Below, one piece after another: positions 44,249 to 53,688 of a DNA stretch of 55,494 nucleotides. Within the stretch, counting starts at the first letter, position 1. Each line of letters starts with the position of its first letter. The stretch is from Sphaerisporangium corydalis. GTDB lineage: Bacteria > Actinomycetota > Actinomycetes > Streptosporangiales > Streptosporangiaceae. The position numbers were made by a program, and so were the translations under genes. A model generated the notes under the pieces. It did not search any database and was not told the origin of the DNA. It was given only the letters and a program-made list of their open reading frames with translations. Where the stretch lies: assembly GCF_025506355.1 (NCBI RefSeq), contig NZ_JANZYP010000067.1, forward strand, positions 2,847-58,340, given 5' to 3'.

Positions 44249-45244
44249 CTCGATCACCCAATGCAGGAAAAAGTAGGACACGGCCGCCACCAGGGCCGCG
44301 GCCGGGATCGTCAGCACCCACGCGGTGACGATGTTGCCCGCCACCCCCCACCGGACCGCGGACAGACGCTTGGTCGCGCCGACGCCCATGATCGCGCTGG
44401 TGATGGTGTGGGTCGTGGAGATCGGCGCCTTCGCCGCGATGGCCATCGTGTACAGGACGATCGAGGCCGCCGTCTCCGCGGCGAACCCCTGCGCCGGAGT
44501 GAGGTGGATGATCCGCCGCCCCAGCGTCCGCATGATGCGCCAGCCACCGGAGTACGTGCCCAGCGAGATCGCCGCGGCGGCGGCCAGGATGACCCACTGC
44601 GGGATCGGGTCCTTGGCCGCCACGTAACCGCCCGTGTAGAGCGCGAGGAAGATCACGCCCATCGTCTTCTGGGCGTCCTGGAGGCCGTGACCCAGCGCCA
44701 TCGCGGCGGCGGAGACCGTCTGGGCGTACCGGAAGTTCTTGCCGGCCCGGTGCGGGTTGGCCCTGCGGAAGATCCACAGGATCGCGATCATGATGATGGC
44801 GCCCAGCAGAAAGCCCACGATCGGGGACAGGACCATCGGGATGACGACCTTCTCCAGCACCCCGCTCCAGTGGATCGTGCTGGACGCCGCGAGAGCCGAC
44901 CCGACGAGCCCGCCGATCAGCCCGTGGCTGCTCGACGAGGGCAGGCCGAAGTACCACGTGATGAGGTTCCACGTGATCGCGCCGATCAGGCCGGCGCCCA
45001 CGATGACCAGGCCGTGCGATCCGGTCGGCGGATCGATGATGCCGGTGCCGACCGTCCTTGCCACCTCGGTGCTGATGTGCGCGCCGACGAAGTTCATGGC
45101 CGCGGCCATGAACAACGCGGCCCGGGGCGTGAGAGCGCGGGTCGAGACCGAGGTCGCGATCGCGTTGGCGGCGTCATGGAAGCCGTTGGTGTAGTCGAAG
45201 ACCAGGGCTATGGCGATGACGCCGATGACAAGTGCGAGCTCCAC
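44246..45244 (-). CDS. low-affinity inorganic phosphate transporter, Pit family (copy 1)
   Basis: A 332-aa integral membrane symporter for phosphate or metal-phosphate complexes. Both PiT signature halves are seen: FDYTNGFHDAANAIATSV at the N terminus and GHGLQDAQKTMGVIFLAL in the second half. LPSSSSHGLIGGLVG and APISTTHTITSAIMG are the paired reentrant motifs. About ten transmembrane helices are expected. It starts with GTG at 45244 immediately after the DUF47 stop, an operon seen in Streptomyces (pitH with a PhoU-like gene). Confidence 0.95.
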   Translation of the reverse strand: MELALVIGVIAIALVFDYTNGFHDAANAIATSVSTRALTPRAALFMAAAMNFVGAHISTEVARTVGTGIIDPPTGSHGLVIVGAGLIGAITWNLITWYFGLPSSSSHGLIGGLVGSALAASSTIHWSGVLEKVVIPMVLSPIVGFLLGAIIMIAILWIFRRANPHRAGKNFRYAQTVSAAAMALGHGLQDAQKTMGVIFLALYTGGYVAAKDPIPQWVILAAAAAISLGTYSGGWRIMRTLGRRIIHLTPAQGFAAETAASIVLYTMAIAAKAPISTTHTITSAIMGVGATKRLSAVRWGVAGNIVTAWVLTIPAAALVAAVSYFFLHWVIE

Positions 45245-45862
45245 TTAGCTTTCCTTGACCGCGATCGACTCGATCGTGTTCGCCACGTGCTCGAACGCGT
45301 CCGCGGCCATCTCGAGCTGGTCGATGACCTCCTTCATCTTCATCACGGTCAGAGCGTCGTACTCACCGCCGAAGAGCTTGGCGAGCAGACGCCGGTAGAC
45401 CTGGTCGGCCTGGTTCTCCAGGCGGTTGATCTCGATCCAGTACTCGTTGAGGTTGCTCATCGACCGCAGCCTCGGCATGGCCTCGGCGGTCAGCTCCGCG
45501 GCCCGCTCCAGCACCTCCACCTGACGGACCACCTCCTTGGGGAGATGGTCGATCTTGTAGAGGCCGATGAGGTCGGCGGCGGCCTCCATGTAGTCCATCA
45601 CGTCGTCGAGATTCGACGCGAGACGATAGATGTCCTCGCGGTCGAAGGGCGTGATGAAGCTCTCGTTGAGCCGATTCATGATCGCGTGAGTACGCTCGTC
45701 GCCCGCGTGCTCGCAGGCGCGCATCTTCTCGGCCAGGGCTTCCCTGTCCGACCCGTCGCTGATGATCTCTACCAGCAGGCGGGATGCGGTGACGAGGTTG
45801 TTCGCCGAGTCGGCGAACAAGTCGTAATAGCTGTCCTCACGAGGCGTGAGACGCAGGCGCAC
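45245..45862 (-). CDS. DUF47 PhoU-like regulator of Pit transport (copy 1)
   Basis: A 205-aa helical protein of the DUF47 (PhoU-like) family that accompanies Pit transporters and likely controls their activity. Motifs are RLRLTPREDSYYDLFADSA at the start, EHAGDERTHAIMNRLNESFI, TPFDREDIYRLASNLDDVMD and EVIDQLEMAADAFEHVANTI. The GTG at 45862 is used because the family begins RLRLTPRE and GGAG lies 8 nt upstream; the longer reading to 46024 runs through the C-rich tract. Pit follows directly. Confidence 0.93.
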   Translation of the reverse strand: MRLRLTPREDSYYDLFADSANNLVTASRLLVEIISDGSDREALAEKMRACEHAGDERTHAIMNRLNESFITPFDREDIYRLASNLDDVMDYMEAAADLIGLYKIDHLPKEVVRQVEVLERAAELTAEAMPRLRSMSNLNEYWIEINRLENQADQVYRRLLAKLFGGEYDALTVMKMKEVIDQLEMAADAFEHVANTIESIAVKES

Positions 45863-45958
45863 GTCGTTCTCCAGATGTGCGGGGACGGTCCGCAGAGAAG
45901 AGTAAGGGGTACCGGCTGAAATGCGAAGTTCGTGACTAGCACTCCCTCTTGTAACTTT

Positions 45959-45991
45959 CCGTTCGCTTCCTCGCTGCCCTCCGTTCGCCCG
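45959..45991 (-). promoter_or_regulatory. possible PHO-box-like repeats upstream of DUF47-pit (copy 1)
   Basis: CCGTTCGCTTC at 45959 and CCGTTCGCCCG at 45981 are 22 bp apart, the spacing of two 11-bp PHO units. GTTCGC departs from GTTCAC and the central unit is poor. The repeat reads in plus-strand sense; the DUF47 gene lies on the minus strand. Confidence 0.3.
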
Positions 45992-46009
45992 ATGACACCG
46001 ATACATCGC

Positions 46010-46046
46010 ACCCCCACCCCCCACCGTTCCACCCCACCCCCAGCCC
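46010..46046 (-). other. G-quadruplex-prone C/G-rich tract at the duplication junction
   Basis: On the minus strand it reads as runs of five, four, six and five G separated by one to nine bases (G5-T-G4-N9-G6-T-G5). It marks the end of copy 1 and recurs at 55450-55486 near the window end. Confidence 0.7.
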
Positions 46047-46074
46047 CGGGTCAGCCTCTTGATTAGGAGGTGCT

Positions 46075-46794
46075 GTGAGTAACCTGCTCCTGCTCACCAA
46101 CGCTCTGGAACCCTCGGCGGAGGTGCTGCCCGCCCTCGGGTTGCTTCTCCACTCGGTCCGGGTCGCCCCCGCGGAGGCGTCGGCACTGATCGACGCACCA
46201 CCCGCCGACGCTGTGCTGGTGGACGCGCGGAGGGAGCTGGTGCACGCCAAGAGCCTCTCCCGTCTCCTTCGTACTACCGGCATCGACTGCCCGCTCATGG
46301 TGATCGTCACCGAGGGCGGCCTGGCCGCGATGACCGCCGAGTGGGGGGCCGACGACGTCCTCCTCGACACGGCGGGACCGGCGGAGGTCGAGGCCCGGCT
46401 CCGGCTGGCCGTCGGCAGGCTGTCGATCGCCGCCACCGAAGAGGTGCCGGACGAGATCCGCAGCGGCGACCTGTCGATCGACGAGGCCACCTACACCGCC
46501 CGGCTCCGCACCCGGGCGCTCGACCTGACGTTCAAGGAGTTCGAGCTCCTGAAGTACCTCGCGCAGCACCCCGGCCGGGTCTTCACCCGCGCCCAGCTGC
46601 TGCAGGAGGTATGGGGATACGACTACTTCGGTGGCACCCGCACCGTCGACGTCCACGTGCGGCGCCTGCGCGCCAAGCTGGGCGCCGAGTACGAGTCCCT
46701 GATCGGCACCGTGCGCAACGTTGGGTACCGCTTCGTACCCGACCGCGGCGGCGAGCAGATCGAGGACCGCGAGCCCGCTCCCGCCCGCCGATAG
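46075..46794 (+). CDS. glnR: GlnR nitrogen response regulator (copy 2)
   Basis: Identical to the protein at 36635, including the AGGAGG ribosome-binding site (46065-46070). Only 32 bp of native upstream sequence are kept. Beyond that it faces the 5' region of the divergent DUF47 gene of copy 1 across the C-rich tract. If real, this copy lacks the native promoter and hairpin at 36478-36523 and may be silent or driven from the DUF47 region. Confidence 0.95.
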   Translation: MSNLLLLTNALEPSAEVLPALGLLLHSVRVAPAEASALIDAPPADAVLVDARRELVHAKSLSRLLRTTGIDCPLMVIVTEGGLAAMTAEWGADDVLLDTAGPAEVEARLRLAVGRLSIAATEEVPDEIRSGDLSIDEATYTARLRTRALDLTFKEFELLKYLAQHPGRVFTRAQLLQEVWGYDYFGGTRTVDVHVRRLRAKLGAEYESLIGTVRNVGYRFVPDRGGEQIEDREPAPARR

Positions 46795-46848
46795 ACACCG
46801 TGAACGCGTGACCTGGACGCTGTGAACGCTTGACGCCGTGAACGCGTG

Positions 46849-46881
46849 ACGCCCGGCGCCGTCCTCGACGACGCCGGGCGT
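46849..46881. terminator. bidirectional terminator (copy 2)
   Basis: Exact copy of the 10-bp stem at 37409-37441. Confidence 0.85.
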
Positions 46882-46926
46882 TTCGCTGCCGGGTGATCCC
46901 CGGTGACCGCGCTCGCGGTCCCGGGG

Positions 46927-48639
46927 CTAGCCGGTGACCGTGATGCGGTTGATCGCCGGCGGGGCGATCGGCGAGTGCGCCCCGAAGTAGGCGACGAACG
47001 CGTCGATGTCCAGCGGGCCGCTCCACAGGCCCGTGCCCTCGCGGAAGACGGTGAAACCGTCACCGCCGCCGACCAGGAAGTTGTTGGCCGCGACCCGGAT
47101 CTCCTGTGCGTCGGTGACCGGCGTCCCGTTGATCTTGATGTCCGAGATCCGCGAGCCGATCGGCTGCGAGAGGTTCATCGAGTAGGTCAGCGACGCGGAC
47201 GGCTGCAGGATGCGCACCAGCGCGCCGCCGTTCTGCCACTGCTGCTCCAGGAGCGCGTCGAGCCTGGCCCCGGTCAGCGTCACGACCTGCATGAGGTTGT
47301 TGAACGGCTGCACGGTGAAGGCCTCGCCGTAGGTGACGACGCCGTTGCCCTCCGACCCGCTCTGCGCGTACGTCAGGTCGGCGCGGACCCCGCCCGGGTT
47401 CATCAGCGCGATCTCGGCGTTTCCGCCGGTCCTGGTGCCTTCGAGCTGCGCGTCGGCGATCAGGTCACCGAGTGCGGTCTCCCCCGACGGCCCCGCGGCC
47501 CTGCCGATGTCGGCGGTGATGGAGCCGATGGCCTTGTTGGCGACCGTGGCGACCCGGTCCTTCCAGGTCTGGACGAACTGCGTGATCTCCGGGTCGGGGG
47601 TGACGTCCCGGGTGACAACGTGGTTGTCGGCCGCGACCGAGGACCGGACGACCTCGCCGGTCTTCTTGTCCACCTTGAAGTCGACCGTCGTCAGCACGCG
47701 GCCGAACGAGGAACCCTGGGTGTAGAACCGGTCCTGGCCGGCCGGGTCCTGGGTCTTGCAGATGTAGGCCTGGTGGGAGTGGCCCATGACGACCAGGTCG
47801 ACGTCCGCGCTGAGGCCCTGGGCGATCCGGGTGCCCGCGCCCGGGGTGACCGGGCAGGCGTCCGGGCTCTGGTTCGGGGCGATCTGGTCACCCTCGTGGA
47901 CCATGGCCACGATGGCCTTCACCCCGGCCAGCCGCAGGAGCCGCGCCGCGCGGTTGCCCGCCTCGACCTCCTCGGTGAACTTCAGGCCCGCGATGCCGGA
48001 GGCGGTGACGATCGACGGCGTGGTCTGCGTGACCAGGCCGATGAAGCCGACCTTGACCCCGTTGACCACCTTGACGGCGACCGGCGGCAGCACGTAGTGG
48101 TCGTTGTTCTCCTTGAGCACGTTGGCCGCGAGGTACTCGTACTTCGCGCCACGCCACCGGCCGGCCGGGGAACAGCCGTCGACGGGGTGGCAGCCGCCGT
48201 TCTGGATGCGCTTGAGCTCGCTGATGCCCTCGTCGAACTCGTGGTTGCCGACCGAGGACACCTTCAGGCCGAGCTTGCCCAGCAGCTCGACGGTCGGCTC
48301 GTCGTGGTAAGCGGCGGAGATCAGCGGCGAGGCGCCGATCAGGTCACCGGCGGCCACGACGACGCTGTCCCGGTTGACCAGGGACTTGAGGTGGGTCGCC
48401 AGGTAGGCGGCGCCGCCCGCAGGCACCGACACCCCGCTCTCGTCGACGATCGCGCCGCCGGAGCCGGTCGGGGGCTCCAGGTTGCCGTGGAAGTCGTTGA
48501 TGGACACCAGCCGTACGGGCACCGTCTGGGGAGGCTTGGGGGGTTTCGGGTGCGCCGACGCGGTACCGGCGGTGAAAGCGAGACCGGTCGCCGCGACGAT
48601 TCCGGCGACCGCGATCCGCATGAACGATCGAGAGGTCAT
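46927..48639 (-). CDS. secreted bifunctional metallophosphatase/5'-nucleotidase (copy 2)
   Basis: 570 aa, identical to the enzyme at 37487, with the same signal peptide, metal-binding motifs and C-terminal substrate domain. All of its promoter region up to mshD is inside the repeat, so expression should equal that of copy 1. Confidence 0.94.
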   Translation of the reverse strand: MTSRSFMRIAVAGIVAATGLAFTAGTASAHPKPPKPPQTVPVRLVSINDFHGNLEPPTGSGGAIVDESGVSVPAGGAAYLATHLKSLVNRDSVVVAAGDLIGASPLISAAYHDEPTVELLGKLGLKVSSVGNHEFDEGISELKRIQNGGCHPVDGCSPAGRWRGAKYEYLAANVLKENNDHYVLPPVAVKVVNGVKVGFIGLVTQTTPSIVTASGIAGLKFTEEVEAGNRAARLLRLAGVKAIVAMVHEGDQIAPNQSPDACPVTPGAGTRIAQGLSADVDLVVMGHSHQAYICKTQDPAGQDRFYTQGSSFGRVLTTVDFKVDKKTGEVVRSSVAADNHVVTRDVTPDPEITQFVQTWKDRVATVANKAIGSITADIGRAAGPSGETALGDLIADAQLEGTRTGGNAEIALMNPGGVRADLTYAQSGSEGNGVVTYGEAFTVQPFNNLMQVVTLTGARLDALLEQQWQNGGALVRILQPSASLTYSMNLSQPIGSRISDIKINGTPVTDAQEIRVAANNFLVGGGDGFTVFREGTGLWSGPLDIDAFVAYFGAHSPIAPPAINRITVTG

Positions 48640-48684
48640 AACCCACGAGGTTAGAGACGGAAGCCAAGCATAAAACGACCCAGA

Positions 48685-48733
48685 GGTAACGATTTACCCC
48701 GCTAGTTAGTGGCGTTTTCTGCCAGATTAGAGT
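48685..48733 (+). promoter_or_regulatory. mshD promoter region (copy 2)
   Basis: Exact copy of 39245-39293: GGTAA-CGAT-TTACC dyad and TAGAGT -10 box 6 nt before mshD. Confidence 0.5.
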
Positions 48734-48739
48734 TCCAGC

Positions 48740-49663
48740 ATGAATGCCCGCGTGGACATCAGGGAACGCCTCGGCGACCAGGAGGTGGCCGACGTGGCCG
48801 CCCTGACCGCCGCGGCCGCCGAAGCCGACTCCATCAGCCCGCTCAACGAGCAGGTGATGCTCCACCTGCGCCACGGAGGCGGCGACGGGACCAAGGCCCT
48901 GTTGCTCTACCAGGATGACACGCTGGCGGGCTTCGCGCACGTCGGGGCGGACGGCGAGGAGGGGCCGAGCGGCGAGCTGGTCGTCCACCCGGGCCACCGG
49001 GGCCAGGGCCTCGGCCGCCTGCTCGCCGAGGCGGCGCTCGCCGAGAGCGGCGGCCGGCTCCGTCTGTGGGCGCACGGCGACCGCCCCGAGGCGGCCCGGC
49101 TGGGCGCCGCGCTGGGCTTCACCCGGGCCCGGTCGCTCTGGCAGATGCGCCGGCCTACGGCCGACCCCCTGCCCCCCGCGAAGCTGCCCGACGGGGTGCG
49201 GCTGCGCGCGTTCGAGCCGGGCGCGGACGAGGAGGCGTGGCTCGCCGTGAACGCCCGTGCGTTCGCCCACCACCCTGAGCAGGGCTCATGGACCATGGAC
49301 GACCTCACGCTGCGCGAGCGGGAGCCGTGGTTCGACCCCTCCGGCTTCTTCCTCGCCGTGCGCGAGACCGCCGGGGAGGGGGCCCGGCTCGCGGGCTTCC
49401 ACTGGACCAAGGTGCACGCCGACGGCGGCCCCGAGCTGTCCCACGCGCCGATCGGCGAGGTGTACGTCGTGGGGGTCGACCCCTCCGAGCAGGGCACCGG
49501 CCTCGGCCGGGCGCTCACACTGGCCGGCCTGGACCACCTGCGGTCCGCCGGCCTGGACCAGGTGATGCTGTACGTCGACGAGGACAATCCCTCGGCCATC
49601 CATCTTTACCAATCTTTCGGCTTCACCAGGTGGAAGGTCGATGTGATGTATCGGCACGGCTAA
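48740..49663 (+). CDS. mshD: mycothiol synthase MshD (copy 2)
   Basis: 307 aa, identical to the protein at 39300, with complete upstream control sequence. A real duplication would double the dosage of the final mycothiol step. Confidence 0.95.
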   Translation: MNARVDIRERLGDQEVADVAALTAAAAEADSISPLNEQVMLHLRHGGGDGTKALLLYQDDTLAGFAHVGADGEEGPSGELVVHPGHRGQGLGRLLAEAALAESGGRLRLWAHGDRPEAARLGAALGFTRARSLWQMRRPTADPLPPAKLPDGVRLRAFEPGADEEAWLAVNARAFAHHPEQGSWTMDDLTLREREPWFDPSGFFLAVRETAGEGARLAGFHWTKVHADGGPELSHAPIGEVYVVGVDPSEQGTGLGRALTLAGLDHLRSAGLDQVMLYVDEDNPSAIHLYQSFGFTRWKVDVMYRHG

Positions 49664-49669
49664 TAGGTA

Positions 49670-49681
49670 TGTCAATTGACA
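49670..49681. promoter_or_regulatory. perfect palindrome upstream of Crp-STAND regulator (copy 2)
   Basis: Exact copy of TGTCAATTGACA at 40230. Confidence 0.5.
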
Positions 49682-49771
49682 CATCCCACCCTTAAGCGAA
49701 CAGTCACGCTGTAAGCGCGCGCACACCCCAGCGCGTGCCGCCCCGCGCCGACAAGCACAGCGAGGCACAAC

Positions 49772-52700
49772 GTGACCAACCTCCACCCCGGGGGACCAGG
49801 AACGTTCTGGTCCCTGCTCGGCCAGATCGAACGCGAATCCCTGCACGCCATCGGATGGGTCCGCGAGTTCGCCCCCCGCGAGACCCTCGGCGACAGGGAC
49901 GCCCTGCCCGGCAGCGTCACCGTCCTGCTCGACGGCTACGCCAAAGAGGTGTACGGCACCGCCGCCGGCGACGAGTCGCTCATCGAGATCTTCGGGCCAG
50001 GGCACCTGGAAGGGGAACTCGCCCTGTGGGACTGGCCCTACCGGGGACGCATCGAGACCCTGACCGCCGTGCGGGCCTTACAGGTGCCCAAGGACCGGTT
50101 CGTCAACTTCCTCGCCGAGGAGCTGTCCGCCGGCGCCGCCCTGATGAAGGGCCTCGGCCACCGCCGCGTCCTCGTGGCCCGCCGCCGCGCCCCCGGCCCC
50201 GGCGTACGCGCGCCCGCCCGCATCGCGCTGCACCTGATCGAGCTGGCTCTGCGCTTCGGCCGCCCGTCCGGCACGGGCGTGACGATCGGGCCGCCGCTCA
50301 CCCAGACCGACCTGGCGAGCTTCGCCGGCGTCGACCGGGTCGCGGTCGCGCGCGCCTTCCACGTATGGCGGCCCAAAGGCCCTCACGCCACCTGCGCCCA
50401 CGCGCACGCCGACCTCCTCGAACAGCGCGGCACCACGATCACGGTGAAGGACATGGACGCCCTGCGCGCCGCCGCAGGGCCCTGGGCCGCTGAATGGGAC
50501 CCGGCGCCGTTCACCCCGAGCGGCACCCCCGGCAGGGCCGCGGGCAAACGGCAGGTCCCCGCGATCAGGATCCCCGCCACCGGCACCGGCGCCGCCCAGC
50601 TCCCCCCGGTCGTCCCGTGCTTCACCGGCAGGAAGGCCGCGCTCCAGGACCTCAACGCCCTGGCCTCGGCCGCCGACCGCCCGCGCGCAGTGATCGTCGA
50701 GGGCATGGCCGGGGTCGGCAAGTCCGCCCTGGCCACCTACTGGGGCCACTCGGTGAAGGACGAGCACTTCAGCGGCGGCCAGCTCTACCTCGACCTGCGC
50801 GGCGTGCGCAACCGGTCCCTCACCGTCGCCGAGGCCGTCGGGCAGCTCCTGCGCGGCCTCGGCGTCAGCGGGCACCAGATGCCCGTGGACGAGAGCGACC
50901 TCGTGGCCGCCTACCAGCGCAGGCTCGCTGACCGCCGCCTGTTGATCGTCGTCGAGAACGCGGGCGAGAGCCCCGACCTCATCCGGGCCCTGATGCCGCC
51001 GTCCAACCGCTGTCTCCTGCTGGTCACCACCCAGGCCAGGCTCGCGGGACGTCCCGGCCTCACCCCGGCCGACGGCGTCGAACCGCTGCCCCTGGACGTC
51101 ATGGCGGAGGAGGAGGCCGTCCAGCTCATGGCCGCCGTACTCGGGCCCGGCGACTCCCGGGTCCGCGAGAACCCCTCCGACGCCACCCGGCTCGTACGGC
51201 AGTGCTCCATGCTGCCGCTGGCGCTGAGGATCACCGCGGCCAAACTGGTGGAGAACCCGGCCGAGCAGATCGCTGACACGGTCCGCGAGCTGGACGGGCA
51301 GGACCGGCTGTCCAAACTGGCCCAGGAGGACGAGCCCCGCGCGGCGGTGCGGCCCGCGTTCGAGGTGTCCTACCGCGCGCTGCCGCCCGGGCTGCGGCGC
51401 GCCTTCCGGTACCTCGGGCTGATGACCGGCCCGGATCTCGGCGTCGAGTCCTGCGCGGCGCTGCTGGACGAGACGGTCCCCGCCACTCTGCGCCACCTGC
51501 GTGCCCTCGACCGCCTGCACCTGGTCGCGGCCGTGGGTGGTGTCGGGTCGGGGGACGGTGTCGGGTCGGGGGACGATTCGGACAATGGGCGTTCTCCGGA
51601 CGGCAAGGCGGAGCGCTTCATGGTGCACGACCTGCTCGCGGTCTTCGCCAGGGAGCGCATGCTGCTGGAGGACGGCGAGGCCGACCGCACCGGAGCCGTA
51701 CGGCGCCTGCTGACCCACTACCTGGCCACCGCCATGCGGGCCGGCGACGCCCTCGGACGCAACCGGCGCCTCCTGCACGCCCGCGCCGTACCCCCGCCGT
51801 CCACCTCCGGCGCCGACCGCGAACGGCACCTGACCTGGTTCGAGAGCGAGCGCCGCAACCTGGTCGCCACCGCCCACCAGGCCGCCAGGCACGGCCTGCA
51901 CTCCTACGCATTCAACCTCGCCGACGCGGTGTACGACTTCATGACCTCACGCGGCTACGTCAGGGACGTCATCGACGTGCACAAGGCCGGGCTGGCGTCC
52001 GCGCAGGCGGTGGACGAATGGCCCGCCACCGCCCAGATGCTGCACCACCTCGCCATCGCCCACCGCAGCATCGGCCAGAACGTCAAGGCGCTCAGCTACG
52101 GCGAGGACGCCCGGTGGGGCTTCAAACGGCTCGGCGACAGCCTCGGCGAGGCCAACGCCCTGGACAACCTGGCCGACGTCCGCGGAGTCCTCGGCCGCTA
52201 CCGGCTCGCGATCGAGCACTCCGAGGAGTCCCTGCGCCTGCACCGCCTGGCCGGCAACAGGGCGGGCGAGGCCGAGGCGCTGGACACGATCTCGCAGAAC
52301 CTGCGCCGGCTCGGCGAGTACGTCAGCGCCGAGGACCACGCCCTGCGTGCGCTGAGCATCCGCCGGGCGATCAAGGACGGCGCCGGCGAGGCCGAGACCC
52401 TGCTCAACCTGGCCCGCCTGCACTACTTCTGGGGCGACCCGAAAAAGGCCGTCATGCGAGGGCTGGAGGCACTGTCCCTGCGCATCGACCTGGCCGGGCC
52501 CGCCGGGCTCGCCGACGAGCCCCAGTCCGCCGACCCGTACCGCGAGCTGGCCCGCATTCACCGCCAGCTCGGGCTGCGTGGCCTGGCCCGCCGCGACGCC
52601 GAGCAGGCGCTGCGCGTCTCCCGGGCCAGCGGCGACCGGCACGGCGAAGGCGAGACCCTCACCATCCTCGGCAAGCTGCTGCGCGACGACGGCGCCCACG

Positions 52701-53632
52701 CCGAGGCCCTGTCCCGCATCTGGCACGCCGTACGGCTCGCGCACGAGATCGGCCACAAGCGCGGCGAGGCCGAGGCGCGCGCGGCCATCGGCGTCGTGTA
52801 CTTCAAGCTCGGCCGGTACGCCGAGTCGCGCGAGCACCTCAACCTCGCCCTGGAGATCCGCAGGGAGATCGCCGACCGGGCCGGCGAGGCCCAGGACCTG
52901 GAGAACCTCTCCCGGACCATGCGGCGTCTCGCCCGCTACGAGGACGCGCTCCAGCACGGCCTGGAGGCGCTCAAGCTCTGGCGGGAGCTCGACGTCCCGA
53001 CGGGCGAGGCCCGCACCCTCGGCGGGCTCGCCCGCACGTACGCCCGGCTGGGGCTCCAGCGGGACGCGCTCCGCGCGGCGGAGACGTCGCTGTCCATCAG
53101 GGAACGCCACGGGGACGGCATGGGCATCGGCCTGGACACCATGGCCCGCATTCTGCTGCGCATGGGCAGGCCCGAGCAGGCCCTCGACAAGGCCGTACAG
53201 GCCATCCGGGCCATCCGCGAGATCGGCGACCGGCAGTACGAAGGGTCCGCGATCAACAACCTGGCGCGGATCCTGCTGGCCATGGACCGCCCCGACGAGT
53301 CCGAGCGGTACGCCAGGGAGTCACTGGAGATCGTCAGGGACGCGGGCGACCTGCGGGAACAGGCGGCGTGCCGGCACACGCTCGGGCTGATCGCGCAGCA
53401 CCGCGGCGACCACGCGGGGGCGCTGCGCGACCTCGACGAGAACCTCCGCCTGCACCGCGAGACCGGCAACCACTCCGGCCAGGTGGAGGCGCTGAGGGCC
53501 CTGCGCCTGTCGCACGAGGCGGTCGGGAACGTCCGCGAGATGCGGGAGTGCGAGCAGCGCATCCAGAACATCCAGCGATGGCTCGGCGGCTCCTTCGGCG
53601 GTCCCGTCGACGGTTCCTTCGGCGGCGCCTGA
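49772..53632 (+). CDS. Crp/Fnr-NB-ARC-TPR regulator (copy 2)
   Basis: 1286 aa, identical to the protein at 40332 in all domains, including the (GVGSGD)2 linker. An internal-repeat-rich gene would be expected to vary first between old copies; the lack of any difference argues that the duplication is very recent or artificial. Confidence 0.88.
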   Translation: MTNLHPGGPGTFWSLLGQIERESLHAIGWVREFAPRETLGDRDALPGSVTVLLDGYAKEVYGTAAGDESLIEIFGPGHLEGELALWDWPYRGRIETLTAVRALQVPKDRFVNFLAEELSAGAALMKGLGHRRVLVARRRAPGPGVRAPARIALHLIELALRFGRPSGTGVTIGPPLTQTDLASFAGVDRVAVARAFHVWRPKGPHATCAHAHADLLEQRGTTITVKDMDALRAAAGPWAAEWDPAPFTPSGTPGRAAGKRQVPAIRIPATGTGAAQLPPVVPCFTGRKAALQDLNALASAADRPRAVIVEGMAGVGKSALATYWGHSVKDEHFSGGQLYLDLRGVRNRSLTVAEAVGQLLRGLGVSGHQMPVDESDLVAAYQRRLADRRLLIVVENAGESPDLIRALMPPSNRCLLLVTTQARLAGRPGLTPADGVEPLPLDVMAEEEAVQLMAAVLGPGDSRVRENPSDATRLVRQCSMLPLALRITAAKLVENPAEQIADTVRELDGQDRLSKLAQEDEPRAAVRPAFEVSYRALPPGLRRAFRYLGLMTGPDLGVESCAALLDETVPATLRHLRALDRLHLVAAVGGVGSGDGVGSGDDSDNGRSPDGKAERFMVHDLLAVFARERMLLEDGEADRTGAVRRLLTHYLATAMRAGDALGRNRRLLHARAVPPPSTSGADRERHLTWFESERRNLVATAHQAARHGLHSYAFNLADAVYDFMTSRGYVRDVIDVHKAGLASAQAVDEWPATAQMLHHLAIAHRSIGQNVKALSYGEDARWGFKRLGDSLGEANALDNLADVRGVLGRYRLAIEHSEESLRLHRLAGNRAGEAEALDTISQNLRRLGEYVSAEDHALRALSIRRAIKDGAGEAETLLNLARLHYFWGDPKKAVMRGLEALSLRIDLAGPAGLADEPQSADPYRELARIHRQLGLRGLARRDAEQALRVSRASGDRHGEGETLTILGKLLRDDGAHAEALSRIWHAVRLAHEIGHKRGEAEARAAIGVVYFKLGRYAESREHLNLALEIRREIADRAGEAQDLENLSRTMRRLARYEDALQHGLEALKLWRELDVPTGEARTLGGLARTYARLGLQRDALRAAETSLSIRERHGDGMGIGLDTMARILLRMGRPEQALDKAVQAIRAIREIGDRQYEGSAINNLARILLAMDRPDESERYARESLEIVRDAGDLREQAACRHTLGLIAQHRGDHAGALRDLDENLRLHRETGNHSGQVEALRALRLSHEAVGNVREMRECEQRIQNIQRWLGGSFGGPVDGSFGGA

Positions 53633-53640
53633 GGCTCGGT

Positions 53641-53688
53641 GGTCTCCGGCCTGGTCTCCGGCCTGGTCTCCGGCTTGGTCTCCGGCTA
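53641..53688. repeat. four 12-bp tandem repeats (copy 2)
   Basis: Same four units as 44201-44248, same copy number, overlapping the pit stop. Confidence 0.9.

Larger units (their letters stand above)
36603..46042. repeat. 9,440-bp perfect tandem duplication, copy 1
   Basis: Copy 1 starts 32 bp before the glnR start and ends in the C-rich tract upstream of the DUF47 gene. Every base I compared with copy 2 is identical at a constant offset of 9,440, and all six long translations match exactly. The left flank, junction and right flank share only GCC, a 3-bp microhomology. No insertion sequence or long direct repeat borders it. Confidence 0.97.

Noticed and set aside
45863..46024. N-terminal extension of DUF47 to 46024
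   Set aside because: The extension runs through the C-rich tract, is unlike the family, and the GTG at 45862 has a ribosome-binding site and the conserved first residues.
45936..46490. Minus-strand ORF spanning the copy 1/copy 2 junction
   Set aside because: Most of it is antisense to glnR copy 2; it exists only because of the junction and has no recognisable domain.
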